Positions 1 to 7,810 are shown, numbered from the stretch's first letter. The stretch is 25,364 bases of DNA from Campylobacter sp. (GCF_020024835.1 NZ_JAHHTD010000020.1:1-25364); one strand, 5' to 3'. Numbers and translations: made by a program. The notes: a model not told the origin generated them from the letters alone.

Positions 1-529
1 GGTAAAAATAGGGATATTAGTGCTTTCAGATAGAGCTAGTAGTGGTGTTTATAAGGATAAATCAGGAGTTGAAATTGAAAAAATATTAAATGATTATATT
101 CATAATGAAAAGAAATTTTATTATGAGTTGATTCCTGATGAATATCATTTGATTGTTGAAAAGTTAATATATTTAGTAGATGAAGTAAAATGCGATTTAG
201 TTTTTACTACTGGTGGAACAGGTCCTGCATTACGAGATGTTACCCCAGAAGCAACTGAAGCAGTTTGTGATAAAATGCTTCCTGGTTTTGGTGAATTAAT
301 GAGATTAAAAAGTTTAGAATATGTTCCAACAGCGATACTTTCTAGGCAAAGTGCAGGAATTAGAAAAAAATCCTTAATTATTAATTTACCAGGAAATCCT
401 AAAGCAATTAAAGAATGTATAGATCCTATCTTTCCTGCTATACCTTATTGTGTAGATTTAATAGGTGGAGCTTATATAGAAAATAATGAAGAAAAAATTT
501 CAGTTTTTAGACCTAAAACCAAGTCTTAA
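1..529 (+). CDS. mog: Molybdopterin adenylyltransferase (5' partial)
   Basis: Enzyme of molybdenum cofactor synthesis: it adenylylates molybdopterin to prepare it for molybdate insertion, in the cytoplasm. The frame is open from base 2 and reads V-K-I-G-I-L-V-L-S-D-R-A-S, so a GTG at 20 is only an internal Val; the true start probably lies just outside the left edge, with about one codon missing. Family marks seen are the N-terminal LSDRAS strand, the MPT-binding TTGGTGPALRDVTPEAT segment and the C-terminal LPGNPKAIKEC motif. Length (about 176 residues) fits MogA; the short single-domain form argues against MoeA, which shares the fold but is about 400 residues. It converges on htpG with a hairpin between them. 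A second Mo-cofactor gene, mobB, lies at 18907. Family assignment is firm; only the extreme N-terminus is missing. Confidence 0.93.
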   Translation, partial: VKIGILVLSDRASSGVYKDKSGVEIEKILNDYIHNEKKFYYELIPDEYHLIVEKLIYLVDEVKCDLVFTTGGTGPALRDVTPEATEAVCDKMLPGFGELMRLKSLEYVPTAILSRQSAGIRKKSLIINLPGNPKAIKECIDPIFPAIPYCVDLIGGAYIENNEEKISVFRPKTKS

Positions 530-578
530 GTTATAGTTTGATTTTAGTTTTATGATAAAAATACTATTTATGTATCAG

Positions 579-615
579 ATTCATAATGCTATATTTTAAA
601 TACAGCATTATGAAT
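579..615. terminator. Bidirectional hairpin between mog and htpG
   Basis: A perfect 12-bp inverted repeat (ATTCATAATGCT at 579-590, AGCATTATGAAT at 604-615) with a 13-nt loop sits between two convergent genes. On the + strand it is followed by a T-rich run (617-630), as expected of an intrinsic terminator for mog. On the - strand the downstream sequence is less T-rich, so its strength for the htpG operon is less certain. Confidence 0.75.
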
Positions 616-628
616 TTAAATTTATTTT

Positions 629-2464
629 TTATTTGCTTGCGCTTAGAGCTTTTGATATGATTGTATTTAGTGCTTCGTTGAAATTACTAGGATTATCAAT
701 GCCCATACCTTCACTCAACTTTGCCATATTTAAGAGTATATGAGCTACTTGAGTAGTTAGATTATCATTGTTTTTAAGAGCTATTAGTATTTCGTGATTT
801 GGATTGATTTCTAATATAGGTTTTATTTGTTGTTCTTGCCCCATCTGCTTAAGAATTTGTTGCATAGCAAAATCAGGTTTATTTTGATCATATACAATAC
901 AACTTGGACTTTGAGATAGTCTTTGACTTAGCTTTACTTCTTCGATTTCATCTTTTAATACTTCTTTAATTTTGATGAGTAATGGAGCAAATTCAGCCTT
1001 TTGTTCTTCGCTCACTTCTTCATTTGCTAAATGATTAATAGCACTAAATTTTAATCCTTCAAATTCATTCATCATCGGCATTACTATGGTGTCAATTTCT
1101 TCATCTAATAATAAAACATTGATATTTTTTTGTTTATAGCTTTCTAAAAGAGGAGAATTTCTTAAAATTTTTTCATTCTTACCAGTTATGTAAAAAATTT
1201 CTTTTTGTCCTTCTGAAAGATTTTCTTTATACTCTTGTAGATCTATTAAGTCTTCTTTGTTTGAATTCTTAAAATATAAAAGTTTAGCGATTGCATCTTT
1301 ATTTTCACCAAATCCATACAATCCTTCTTTTAAGACTTTCCCAAAATTTTCCCAAAATTTTAAGTAATTTTCTTTATCTTTTTCTTTAAATTTTTTAAGT
1401 TCAGCTAGAATTTTTTTAACACTTGCTTCTTGAACACTTTTTAAAATTTTATTTTCTTGTAAGATTTCACGACTTACATTTAATGGTAAATCTTCAACAT
1501 CAATAATACCACGCACAAATCTTAAATAAGTTGGCAATAATTCTTTATCATCATCACTTATAAATACACGTTTTACATAAAGCTTTAAACCACTTTTATA
1601 ATCTACTCTATATAAATCAAATGGAGCTTGCGAAGGGATAAAAAATAAAGAATTGTATTCTATAGAACCTTCTGCTTTAGTGTGAATATATAAAATAGGT
1701 TTATTGCTATCATGAAAATTTTGTTCATAAAATTTTTCATAATCATCTGCTTTTAAATTTGCTTTATTTTGTCTCCATAGGGCACTAGCAGTATTAATTT
1801 GAGTATTTCTTAATTCTTTTTTAGGTTCTTTTTCACCTTCTTCTAAAGGTAAAATTTCCTCTTTTTCCATAAAAATTGGAAATTGAATATGATTTGAATA
1901 TTTTTCGATTATACTTTCTAAACGATAAGAATTTAAAAATTCTTCATCTTTTAAGTGTAAAATAATAGTAGTGCCTTGCTCTTTTTTATCTGACTCTTCG
2001 ATTTCATATCCATTCGCATCAGAAGTCCAAAGATAAGCTTTATCATCTAATGCTTTTTTACTTAAAACTTCAATTTTATCAGCCACCATAAATGCTGAAT
2101 AAAATCCAACGCCAAATTGACCTATTAATTGAGAATCTTTTTTTGCATCACCACTTAAATTTTCTAAAAAACTTTTTGTGCCACTTTTTGCAATAGTACC
2201 TAGATTGTTGATTAAATCTTCTTTATTCATACCAATGCCATTATCACTAATACTTAAAGTTTTTGCTTCTTGATTGAAATGAATTTGAATTTTAGGTTCA
2301 AATTTTAGCTTTTTATAAGTATCATCACTAACACTTAAATAACTTAATTTATCCAATGCATCACTTGCATTAGAAATGAGCTCTCTTAGAAAAATTTCTT
2401 TGTTTGAATACAAAGAATGAATCATTAATTGTAAAAGTTGATTAACTTCAGTTTGAAATTGCAT
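629..2464 (-). CDS. htpG: Hsp90-family chaperone HtpG
   Basis: ATP-dependent cytosolic chaperone of the Hsp90 family. The GHKL ATPase motifs are visible at the N-terminus: RELISNASDALDKL with the catalytic Glu near residue 28, DNGIGM with the nucleotide-binding Asp at 74, and GQFGVGF at about 115-121. The middle domain contains the LYVKRVFISDD and LPLNVSREILQ segments typical of the family. At 611 residues it is close to the usual 620 of bacterial HtpG, so it is complete. The start ATG follows an AAAGGA box with 6-nt spacing. It is the last gene of the ctpA-to-htpG operon, 10 bp after crcB, and ends just before the shared hairpin. No heat-shock-type operator is seen directly upstream, so expression probably comes mainly from the operon, unless an internal promoter exists. 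Confidence 0.98.
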   Translation of the reverse strand: MQFQTEVNQLLQLMIHSLYSNKEIFLRELISNASDALDKLSYLSVSDDTYKKLKFEPKIQIHFNQEAKTLSISDNGIGMNKEDLINNLGTIAKSGTKSFLENLSGDAKKDSQLIGQFGVGFYSAFMVADKIEVLSKKALDDKAYLWTSDANGYEIEESDKKEQGTTIILHLKDEEFLNSYRLESIIEKYSNHIQFPIFMEKEEILPLEEGEKEPKKELRNTQINTASALWRQNKANLKADDYEKFYEQNFHDSNKPILYIHTKAEGSIEYNSLFFIPSQAPFDLYRVDYKSGLKLYVKRVFISDDDKELLPTYLRFVRGIIDVEDLPLNVSREILQENKILKSVQEASVKKILAELKKFKEKDKENYLKFWENFGKVLKEGLYGFGENKDAIAKLLYFKNSNKEDLIDLQEYKENLSEGQKEIFYITGKNEKILRNSPLLESYKQKNINVLLLDEEIDTIVMPMMNEFEGLKFSAINHLANEEVSEEQKAEFAPLLIKIKEVLKDEIEEVKLSQRLSQSPSCIVYDQNKPDFAMQQILKQMGQEQQIKPILEINPNHEILIALKNNDNLTTQVAHILLNMAKLSEGMGIDNPSNFNEALNTIISKALSASK

Positions 2465-2474
2465 TTTATATCCT

Positions 2475-2843
2475 TTATTTAAAAATTAAACATCCAAGCC
2501 ATACTGCTAAAAGGCAAAGACTTAAATGAGAAATGAGATTTATAATGAGGTGAAAATAGTTTTCACTCTGTAAAAATAGCAAATTTTCATAAGAAAAAGC
2601 TGAAAAAGTTGTAAAAGCTCCTAAAAATCCTGTGCTTAAAAAACTTTTTAATAAGATATTTAATCCTTTTGAATTTATATATGAAAAAAGCATACCCATT
2701 AAAAAAGAGCCAATAATATTTACCATCAAAGTTCCATAGGCAAAATTGTGTGGAAGTAATTTATTAAATACGCTAGTTGTTAAAACTCTAGCTATAGCAC
2801 CAAAAAAACCACCAAATCCCACTGCTAAAATAGTATATATCAT
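2475..2843 (-). CDS. crcB: Fluoride ion channel CrcB/Fluc
   Basis: Small inner-membrane protein that acts as a dimeric fluoride exporter. At 122 residues with four hydrophobic helices it has the normal family size. Conserved parts are GAIARVLTTS near residue 15, GTLMVNIIGSFLMGML at 37-52 with the conserved pore Asn42, and GFLGAFTTFSAFSYE at 72-86, which carries the TTFS and Phe-box residues lining the fluoride path. The start ATG overlaps the stop of plsC (ATGA), so translation is probably coupled. No fluoride riboswitch would be expected directly upstream, since the gene sits inside an operon and its upstream sequence is plsC coding sequence. A single-gene, dual-topology Fluc homodimer is inferred because no second crcB copy is adjacent. 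Confidence 0.95.
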   Translation of the reverse strand: MIYTILAVGFGGFFGAIARVLTTSVFNKLLPHNFAYGTLMVNIIGSFLMGMLFSYINSKGLNILLKSFLSTGFLGAFTTFSAFSYENLLFLQSENYFHLIINLISHLSLCLLAVWLGCLIFK

Positions 2844-3529
2844 ATTTTTTTTCTTTGATCATCAAGTGTTTTTTGCATAATATTTCTCGCTTCTTCTAGC
2901 CAATTTTTTTTATTTGTATCAATTAAGTCTAAAAAAATAACCTTTAATTTTCCACTTTTAGCACAAAAAGTTTTTGTATCTAAAATTTTAGCAGAATCAA
3001 CAATAACTACCGGCTGGACCTTTAAATTTAATTTATCACTTAGAACTTTTGCACCGATTTTAAATTTTAAAAGTTGCTGAGTATTTGATCTTGTTCCTTC
3101 TGGAAAAATTGCTAAAATTCTACCTTCATCTAATCTTTGTTTTGCTTCTTTTAAAAGCTTAATTAAGCCTTTAGGATTTCTATCTATACAAATAATCTTT
3201 GGTTTTTTTATAATAGTTTTAAAGATAGGAATTTCGCCAAGCTCTTTTTTTGCTATCCAAGAAATATTTTTAGAACTTAAATCTTCTAAAGCTATTATAT
3301 CAAGCAAGCTTTGATGATTGATTAAAAGTAAGTTAGCTTGAGGATGAAGCGTGCCAATGGAGATTATTTTATAGTTAATAATATGTTTTTGTATTTTTGC
3401 CCAGTATTTTCTTAATTTCCATATTTTTTCTTGAGAACTAAATATTAGAAAAAAGATACATAAAATTATGATAGAAAGAATAAATTCTATCCAAAAAAAT
3501 AAAGCTTTAATTCTTTGCCAAATCTTCAT
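2840..3529 (-). CDS. plsC: 1-acyl-sn-glycerol-3-phosphate acyltransferase
   Basis: Adds the second acyl chain to lysophosphatidic acid to make phosphatidic acid at the inner membrane. A hydrophobic N-terminal helix (about residues 11-31) is followed by the PlsC catalytic motif NHQSLLD (His72 and Asp77 of the HX4D motif) and the glycerol-phosphate-binding FPEGTRS at 142-148. Length (229 residues) is typical. The 5' end overlaps the preceding SH3-protein gene by 23 bp and the 3' end overlaps crcB by 4 bp, which implies coupled translation along the operon. Substrate specificity cannot be read from the sequence; assignment as PlsC rather than another LPLAT-family acyltransferase rests on the motifs and the lack of any other domain. 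Confidence 0.92.
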   Translation of the reverse strand: MKIWQRIKALFFWIEFILSIIILCIFFLIFSSQEKIWKLRKYWAKIQKHIINYKIISIGTLHPQANLLLINHQSLLDIIALEDLSSKNISWIAKKELGEIPIFKTIIKKPKIICIDRNPKGLIKLLKEAKQRLDEGRILAIFPEGTRSNTQQLLKFKIGAKVLSDKLNLKVQPVVIVDSAKILDTKTFCAKSGKLKVIFLDLIDTNKKNWLEEARNIMQKTLDDQRKKI

Positions 3530-4709
3530 TTTTAACCCATCCTATTTTTCCATTGTTGAGTAAAATTTTTCTATAATGTTCTCTTTTATCAAGTACTTCA
3601 ACTTCTTGAATTTGCTCTCCTGAATAAAAATATGTAGAATTTAGTGTTGGTAAAATTTGAATTTTACTTTGTGCTTTTAGAAAAGTTTTATATATGCTAT
3701 GATGAGATAAAAAACTTGCTATTAGAGTTAAAATTGCCAATCCTAAGGCAATATAACTTTTTTTAAATATAAACCATATTGCAAAAATAAAACAAAAAGA
3801 CCATAAAATAATTTGTTTATAAAAATTAAAATTATTAGTTTTAGGATTTAGATCGCTTTGGGTGCTTATACTATCTTCTTTAAGCTCTATTTTTAATGAA
3901 AATTCTTGTAATTCTTTTTTTGTTGTATTAAAATATGAAAAATCAAATTTAGATTTATTTTTATCTAATATAGCATAATAAAAAGCACTTTGTTTTGAAA
4001 AATTTCCTTTAATTGCTTCAACGCCTTGTTTTGAAATACTTTTTATTTCAAAACCTTCAAGGTTGGTATTTTCACCGATAAGTTCGATAAATAAGATCAT
4101 AGTTTCATTATCAAAATTATTTGCTCTGACTTGCTTTACTTTTAAATTTGAAGCAACTATATGCGAATATTTATTTACTGGAGCTTCTATTTTTTCTAGA
4201 TTGATAGGTTTTATAATCAAAGAAGAATTTTGTATGATTTTATCATTTCTACTAAGCCATATAATGATTTTATCCAAGGTTGCATTTAGACTTTTAGCTT
4301 GGAACCATAAAGTAGTGCTATATGAGTTAGCTTTTTGTTGCCAAATTGGATTAGGGTTGATCCAAAGCATATCATCACTTTTTTCAAAACTTATATTTAA
4401 ATCAAAATTTAGATTAGTTGAAGTGATCACTTCTAAATCTATAGGAAAAATTTCATCTACATAAACCTTTTGTTGATATTCCTTAGCATTTAAAACTAAT
4501 GAAGTTTGCGGTATATCTTCTTTGACAATTTTTGTTTCATAATCATATTCATCACTTGGTGTAATAGTATTATAAAGCTGTTTTGCTTGATCACTAAGTG
4601 AGTTAAAGTTTTTTTCTAAAGTATCATAATTATCAAACACACTATTTTCTTGTGCATAGCTACTAAGTGCTAAAAGTAAAATAAAGAAAAATCTTAAAGA
4701 TTTTATCAA
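3507..4709 (-). CDS. Membrane-anchored periplasmic protein with C-terminal SH3-like domain
   Basis: Exported protein of unknown exact function. The N-terminus (Ile-Lys-Ser-Leu-Arg, then a hydrophobic run to about residue 18) is a signal peptide or signal anchor. Residues about 65-280 are beta-rich, without a motif I recognise with certainty; the layout recalls BatD/oxygen-tolerance-type periplasmic modules, but this is weak. Two adjacent hydrophobic segments at about 298-315 and 318-336 form a membrane hairpin. Residues about 349-398 look like a bacterial SH3 domain (LPTLNSTYFYSGEQ, then NNGKIGWVKNEDL), a fold often used to bind cell-wall peptides. The start is TTG at 4709, overlapping the purQ stop as TTGA, with AAGGA 8 nt upstream. 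It overlaps plsC by 23 bp. A role in envelope maintenance is inferred from topology only. Confidence 0.8.
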   Translation of the reverse strand: MIKSLRFFFILLLALSSYAQENSVFDNYDTLEKNFNSLSDQAKQLYNTITPSDEYDYETKIVKEDIPQTSLVLNAKEYQQKVYVDEIFPIDLEVITSTNLNFDLNISFEKSDDMLWINPNPIWQQKANSYSTTLWFQAKSLNATLDKIIIWLSRNDKIIQNSSLIIKPINLEKIEAPVNKYSHIVASNLKVKQVRANNFDNETMILFIELIGENTNLEGFEIKSISKQGVEAIKGNFSKQSAFYYAILDKNKSKFDFSYFNTTKKELQEFSLKIELKEDSISTQSDLNPKTNNFNFYKQIILWSFCFIFAIWFIFKKSYIALGLAILTLIASFLSHHSIYKTFLKAQSKIQILPTLNSTYFYSGEQIQEVEVLDKREHYRKILLNNGKIGWVKNEDLAKN

Positions 4710-5353
4710 TTTAAGAATCCTTGAAGCAATTTAAGTCCTATGTCAGAACCTAATATCTTATCACACATTCTTTCAGGGTGGGGCATAAGACCAAATACTT
4801 TTTTGTTTTCATCACAAATTCCAGCTATATCATTAAGTGATCCATTGGGATTATCGATATATCTTAGCAAAATTAAATTTTTATCTTCAAGTTTTTTTAA
4901 GCCATCAGAAGTATTAAAATAATTTCCCTCTCCGTGAGCTATAGGTAGTTCTATAACATCATTTTTTTTGAAATTTTTTAAGAAAGTATTGTCATTAGAA
5001 ACTACTCGTAATTTTTGCATTTTAGAAATAAAATTTAAATTATTGTTATGTTTCATAGCGCCACTTAATAATCCTAATTCTAAAAGAATTTGAAATCCAT
5101 TGCATATACCAAGCACATAAGCACCTTTTTTAATATGCTCTTGGAGCGTCTTCATAGCTGGTGCTAATTTAGCTATAGCTGCACATCTTAAATAATCTCC
5201 ATATGAGAATCCACCTGGAATAACAATTAAATCCGCACTAAAATCTTGTCTTTCGTGCCAGATAATTTCAGCTTGAATTCCTAATTTCTCAAAAGCAAAG
5301 TGTGTATCAAACTCACAATTTGTTCCAGGAAAACGAATGATTGCTACTTTCAT
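4706..5353 (-). CDS. purQ: Phosphoribosylformylglycinamidine synthase, glutaminase subunit PurQ
   Basis: Class I glutamine amidotransferase subunit of FGAM synthase, step four of purine synthesis; it supplies ammonia to PurL. The nucleophile elbow GICNGFQ carries Cys84, and the triad is completed by His192 and Glu194 in PHPER. The N-terminal IRFPGTNCEFDT and VIPGGFSYGDYLRCAAI segments are typical of PurQ. Length (215 residues) is normal for the small-subunit form that works with PurS and a short PurL. Its ATG overlaps the purS stop by 4 bp (ATGA). purL is not in the window, so the third partner must be encoded elsewhere. Confidence 0.97.
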   Translation of the reverse strand: MKVAIIRFPGTNCEFDTHFAFEKLGIQAEIIWHERQDFSADLIVIPGGFSYGDYLRCAAIAKLAPAMKTLQEHIKKGAYVLGICNGFQILLELGLLSGAMKHNNNLNFISKMQKLRVVSNDNTFLKNFKKNDVIELPIAHGEGNYFNTSDGLKKLEDKNLILLRYIDNPNGSLNDIAGICDENKKVFGLMPHPERMCDKILGSDIGLKLLQGFLN

Positions 5354-5586
5354 ATAATTATCTCGTAATCTTCTATGATAGTATTAGCAAGTAAGTTTTT
5401 GCACATAATATCAGTTTGTTTTAAAACTTCATTTTTATTATCTTCGTTAATGTTAAAAGTAATTTGTTTTGAAGTTTTAACATCAGAGATATTGTCAAAA
5501 TTTAAAGAATGCAAAGCTTTTTCTATAGCTTTACCTTGAGGGTCTAGTATGCCATTTTTTAAAGTAATATTTACAACAACTTTCAT
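5350..5586 (-). CDS. purS: Phosphoribosylformylglycinamidine synthase subunit PurS
   Basis: Small structural subunit that holds PurQ and PurL together in the three-part FGAM synthase found in Gram-positives and epsilonproteobacteria. The 78-residue length and the start (KVVVNITLKNGILDPQGKAIEKAL) match the family, including the conserved DPQG turn. The C-terminal half carries the beta-strand KQITFNINEDNK. It begins 8 bp after purC, with an AGGA box just upstream of the ATG, and overlaps purQ by 4 bp. Gene order purC-purS-purQ fits this role well. Confidence 0.95.
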   Translation of the reverse strand: MKVVVNITLKNGILDPQGKAIEKALHSLNFDNISDVKTSKQITFNINEDNKNEVLKQTDIMCKNLLANTIIEDYEIII

Positions 5587-5594
5587 ATTTTATC

Positions 5595-6308
5595 CTAGCT
5601 TAAAATTCTTTTTAGCACTTCTTCATAAGCCATTTTTACATTTCCAAGATCTTGTCTAAAACGATCTTTATCTAATTTTTCATTAGTATTGCTATCCCAA
5701 AATCTACAACTATCAGGGCTAATTTCATCAGCTAAAATTATATTTCCATCACGATCAATTCCAAATTCTATTTTAAAATCAATGAGTTTTAGATTCTTAG
5801 AAATGAAGAAATTAACTAAAATAGTATTAATTTGTCTTGCTATTTTTTTGATAAGTTCTAAATCTTTTTCATTTTTTACTAAATTTAAAATTAAACAATG
5901 CTCATCATTAATAATAGGATCTTCTAATTTATCATTTTTATAACAAAATTCTATCACTGAAAATGGTAAAATTGTTCCTTCTTTAATACCTAGTCTTTTT
6001 GTAAGCGATCCAGTTGCAACATTTCTTACGACAACTTCAATAGGAATAATTTGGCATTTTTTTACTACTTGTTCTTTTTCGCTAATAGTTTCAACTAAAT
6101 GTGTTTTAATACCTTCTTTTTCTAAAATATGAAAGATTTCAGTACTAATTTTACAATTTAACGCACCTTTTCCCGCTTCACTACCTTTTTTTTCAGCATT
6201 AAAAGCAGTAAGGTCATCTTTAAATTCTGTGATGAGAAGATTGTCATCATCAGTATTAAACATTTTTTTACCTTTTCCTTCATAGAGAAGATTTAATTTT
6301 TGTATCAT
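5595..6308 (-). CDS. purC: SAICAR synthetase PurC
   Basis: Phosphoribosylaminoimidazole-succinocarboxamide synthase, which joins aspartate to CAIR in purine synthesis using ATP. Visible motifs are LLYEGKGKKMF at 7-17 (ATP-binding glycine loop), IPIEVVVRNVATGSL at 88-102 and DEISPDSCRFWD at 194-205, all signatures of the family. At 237 residues it is the ordinary stand-alone bacterial form, not fused to PurE. The ATG lies only 3 bp after the ctpA stop and is preceded by a strong AAAGGAGAG box within the end of ctpA, so it should be co-transcribed with ctpA. Confidence 0.97.
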   Translation of the reverse strand: MIQKLNLLYEGKGKKMFNTDDDNLLITEFKDDLTAFNAEKKGSEAGKGALNCKISTEIFHILEKEGIKTHLVETISEKEQVVKKCQIIPIEVVVRNVATGSLTKRLGIKEGTILPFSVIEFCYKNDKLEDPIINDEHCLILNLVKNEKDLELIKKIARQINTILVNFFISKNLKLIDFKIEFGIDRDGNIILADEISPDSCRFWDSNTNEKLDKDRFRQDLGNVKMAYEEVLKRILS

Positions 6309-6311
6309 AAC

Positions 6312-7625
6312 TTACTCTCCTTTTGTGATATTTAAAATTTTAATAGCATCTATTGCTGTTTTTAACTGAATATCGTTATTGATTTGTTCTTTATTGATGA
6401 TATTTTTATCTTCTTTATTTTCTTTTTTATTTTCATCACTTATTTTATCAAGTTCGGCTTGTAAATGTTTTTTTAAATCAGCTTCTTTGATTTCAAAGCC
6501 ATGATTTTCCTCTTTATTAACTTTCCCAGGAAAGACTTCTATATCAGGATTAACTCCAATTGCTTGAATAGTTCTACCACTTGGAAGATAATATTTTGCG
6601 ATAGTAAGTCTAAGACCTTCTTTGCCTTTTTCGTCCATAGGTAAAATAAGTTGAACACTTCCTTTTCCAAAAGTTTTTTCACCAATTATAATAGCACGTT
6701 TAAAATCTTGTAATGCACCACTTACAATTTCGCTCGCACTTGCACTACCACCATTTACAAGCACTACTAAGGGTGCATCAGATATTTTTTTATTTGGAAT
6801 AGCTTTAAAATCAATATTTTCATTTTCAACTTTTCCTTTTTGAGAAACAATTACACCTTTATCAACAAAAAGATTTACTAGTCCCACTGCTTGATTTAAA
6901 ATTCCTCCAGGGTTTGTTCTAAGATCTAATATAATTCCTTTAATTTTAGGGTGTTTTTTTATAGCTTCGCTAACTTCACTGACAACATTTTTATCAAAAT
7001 TAGTAACTCTAATATAGAGTAGATCTTCATTTTCTATAATTTTACTATAAACACTATCAACTTTTATAATATCTCTTTTAAGATTTACATCAAATGGTTT
7101 GCTTTCCCCTTTCCTATAAATGGTCAAAACAACTTTTGTTTTAGGTTCTCCTCGCATTTTTGAAACAGCTTCATTTAGTGTCATTCCTAATGTTGATTCA
7201 TTATTAATTCTTAAGATAATATCATTTGTTTTTATACCTGCTTTATCAGCAGGGCTATTTTCAATTGGTGCTACAACACTAATTGCTCCATCTTTTTGAG
7301 TTATAGTAAAGCCCAATCCTCCAAATTCTCCATTTGTTTGTTCTTTTAATTCTTTATATTCTTTGTCATTTAAAAAAGATGAATGTGCATCTAGATTAGC
7401 TAATAATCCAGCAATTGATTTATCTACTAAATCTGTGTAGTTTATATCATCAACGTAGTATTGTTCTATGATAGACATAGTTCTTGTTAGCTTTGATAAA
7501 GCTTCAATTTTCTTTTCAGTTTCATTTTGCGGGGTATTTTTAGCTTGTAAATTTGTAAAAATAAACGAGGCAGTAAGCAAGCTACATAAACTTGCTGCAA
7601 TGATAATATTTCTTTTCGTTTTCAA
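6312..7625 (-). CDS. ctpA: Carboxy-terminal processing serine protease (CtpA/Prc family, S41)
   Basis: Periplasmic, membrane-anchored protease that trims or degrades C-termini of envelope proteins. With the start proposed here the protein has 437 residues: a Lys-rich N-terminus and hydrophobic signal segment (about 6-24), a PDZ domain (FGGLGFTITQKDGAISVV onward, about 100-185), then the S41 core. The dyad is Ser296 in NGGSASASEI and Lys321 in FGKG, 25 residues apart as in the family. The C-terminal tail is Lys/Glu-rich. The frame can be read from a TTG at 7637, but no ribosome site precedes that one; a second TTG at 7625 has GGAG (7634-7631) at a 5-nt spacing and gives a normal K-T-K-R signal-peptide start, so I chose it. 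It is first gene of the eight-gene operon and divergent from clpB. Confidence 0.93.
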   Translation of the reverse strand: MKTKRNIIIAASLCSLLTASFIFTNLQAKNTPQNETEKKIEALSKLTRTMSIIEQYYVDDINYTDLVDKSIAGLLANLDAHSSFLNDKEYKELKEQTNGEFGGLGFTITQKDGAISVVAPIENSPADKAGIKTNDIILRINNESTLGMTLNEAVSKMRGEPKTKVVLTIYRKGESKPFDVNLKRDIIKVDSVYSKIIENEDLLYIRVTNFDKNVVSEVSEAIKKHPKIKGIILDLRTNPGGILNQAVGLVNLFVDKGVIVSQKGKVENENIDFKAIPNKKISDAPLVVLVNGGSASASEIVSGALQDFKRAIIIGEKTFGKGSVQLILPMDEKGKEGLRLTIAKYYLPSGRTIQAIGVNPDIEVFPGKVNKEENHGFEIKEADLKKHLQAELDKISDENKKENKEDKNIINKEQINNDIQLKTAIDAIKILNITKGE

Positions 7626-7684
7626 AGAAAGCTCCAAATTATAGATGTTTAAAATAAATGTATAATTTTAGTAATTTTTTCTTA

Positions 7685-7710
7685 AAATATTGTAAATACC
7701 TGCAATATTT
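7685..7710. repeat. 8-bp inverted repeat in the ctpA-clpB divergent region
   Basis: AAATATTG (7685-7692) and CAATATTT (7703-7710) form a perfect inverted repeat with a 10-bp spacer, between the divergent ctpA and clpB starts. It has no T-run, so it is not an obvious terminator, and the 18-bp centre-to-centre spacing of its halves fits a dimeric regulator. In such AT-rich sequence an 8-bp repeat may also be chance. Confidence 0.35.
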
Positions 7711-7752
7711 ATAGTCATTATAAAATAATATTAATCAAAGTAGCTAAATAAA

Positions 7753-7773
7753 TTTGACAATAATAGACTAAAG
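7753..7773 (+). promoter_or_regulatory. Possible HspR (HAIR-like) operator in the clpB promoter
   Basis: TTTGACA-N7-ACTAAAG resembles the HspR-binding HAIR consensus CTTGAGT-N7-ACTCAAG: the right half matches at 6 of 7 positions, the left at 4 of 7, and the 7-bp spacing is exact. It lies over the -35 box and spacer of the clpB promoter, where a repressor would block RNA polymerase. HspR control of clpB is known in Campylobacter; that this imperfect site is the operator is inference. Confidence 0.4.
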
Positions 7774-7782
7774 TTATATAAT
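7754..7782 (+). promoter_or_regulatory. Sigma70 promoter of clpB
   Basis: TTGACA (7754-7759) and TATAAT (7777-7782) match both consensus hexamers perfectly at the optimal 17-bp spacing. This is notable because Campylobacter vegetative promoters normally lack a -35 box. Transcription should begin near 7789, leaving a leader of about 22 nt to the clpB ATG at 7811. The -10 box overlaps an in-frame upstream ATG (7781), which rules that ATG out as the start. Confidence 0.82.
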
Positions 7783-7810
7783 GCAACTTACATTAAAGGG
7801 AGGATTTGAT

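Noticed and set aside
2844..3529. A fluoride riboswitch controlling crcB
   Set aside because: The sequence upstream of crcB is plsC coding sequence with a 4-bp overlap, so there is no leader to fold.
4063..4464. 133-codon open frame on the + strand inside the SH3-protein gene
   Set aside because: It lies fully antisense to a gene with signal peptide and operon context, has no ribosome site, and its product has no recognisable features. Low GC makes such mirror frames common.
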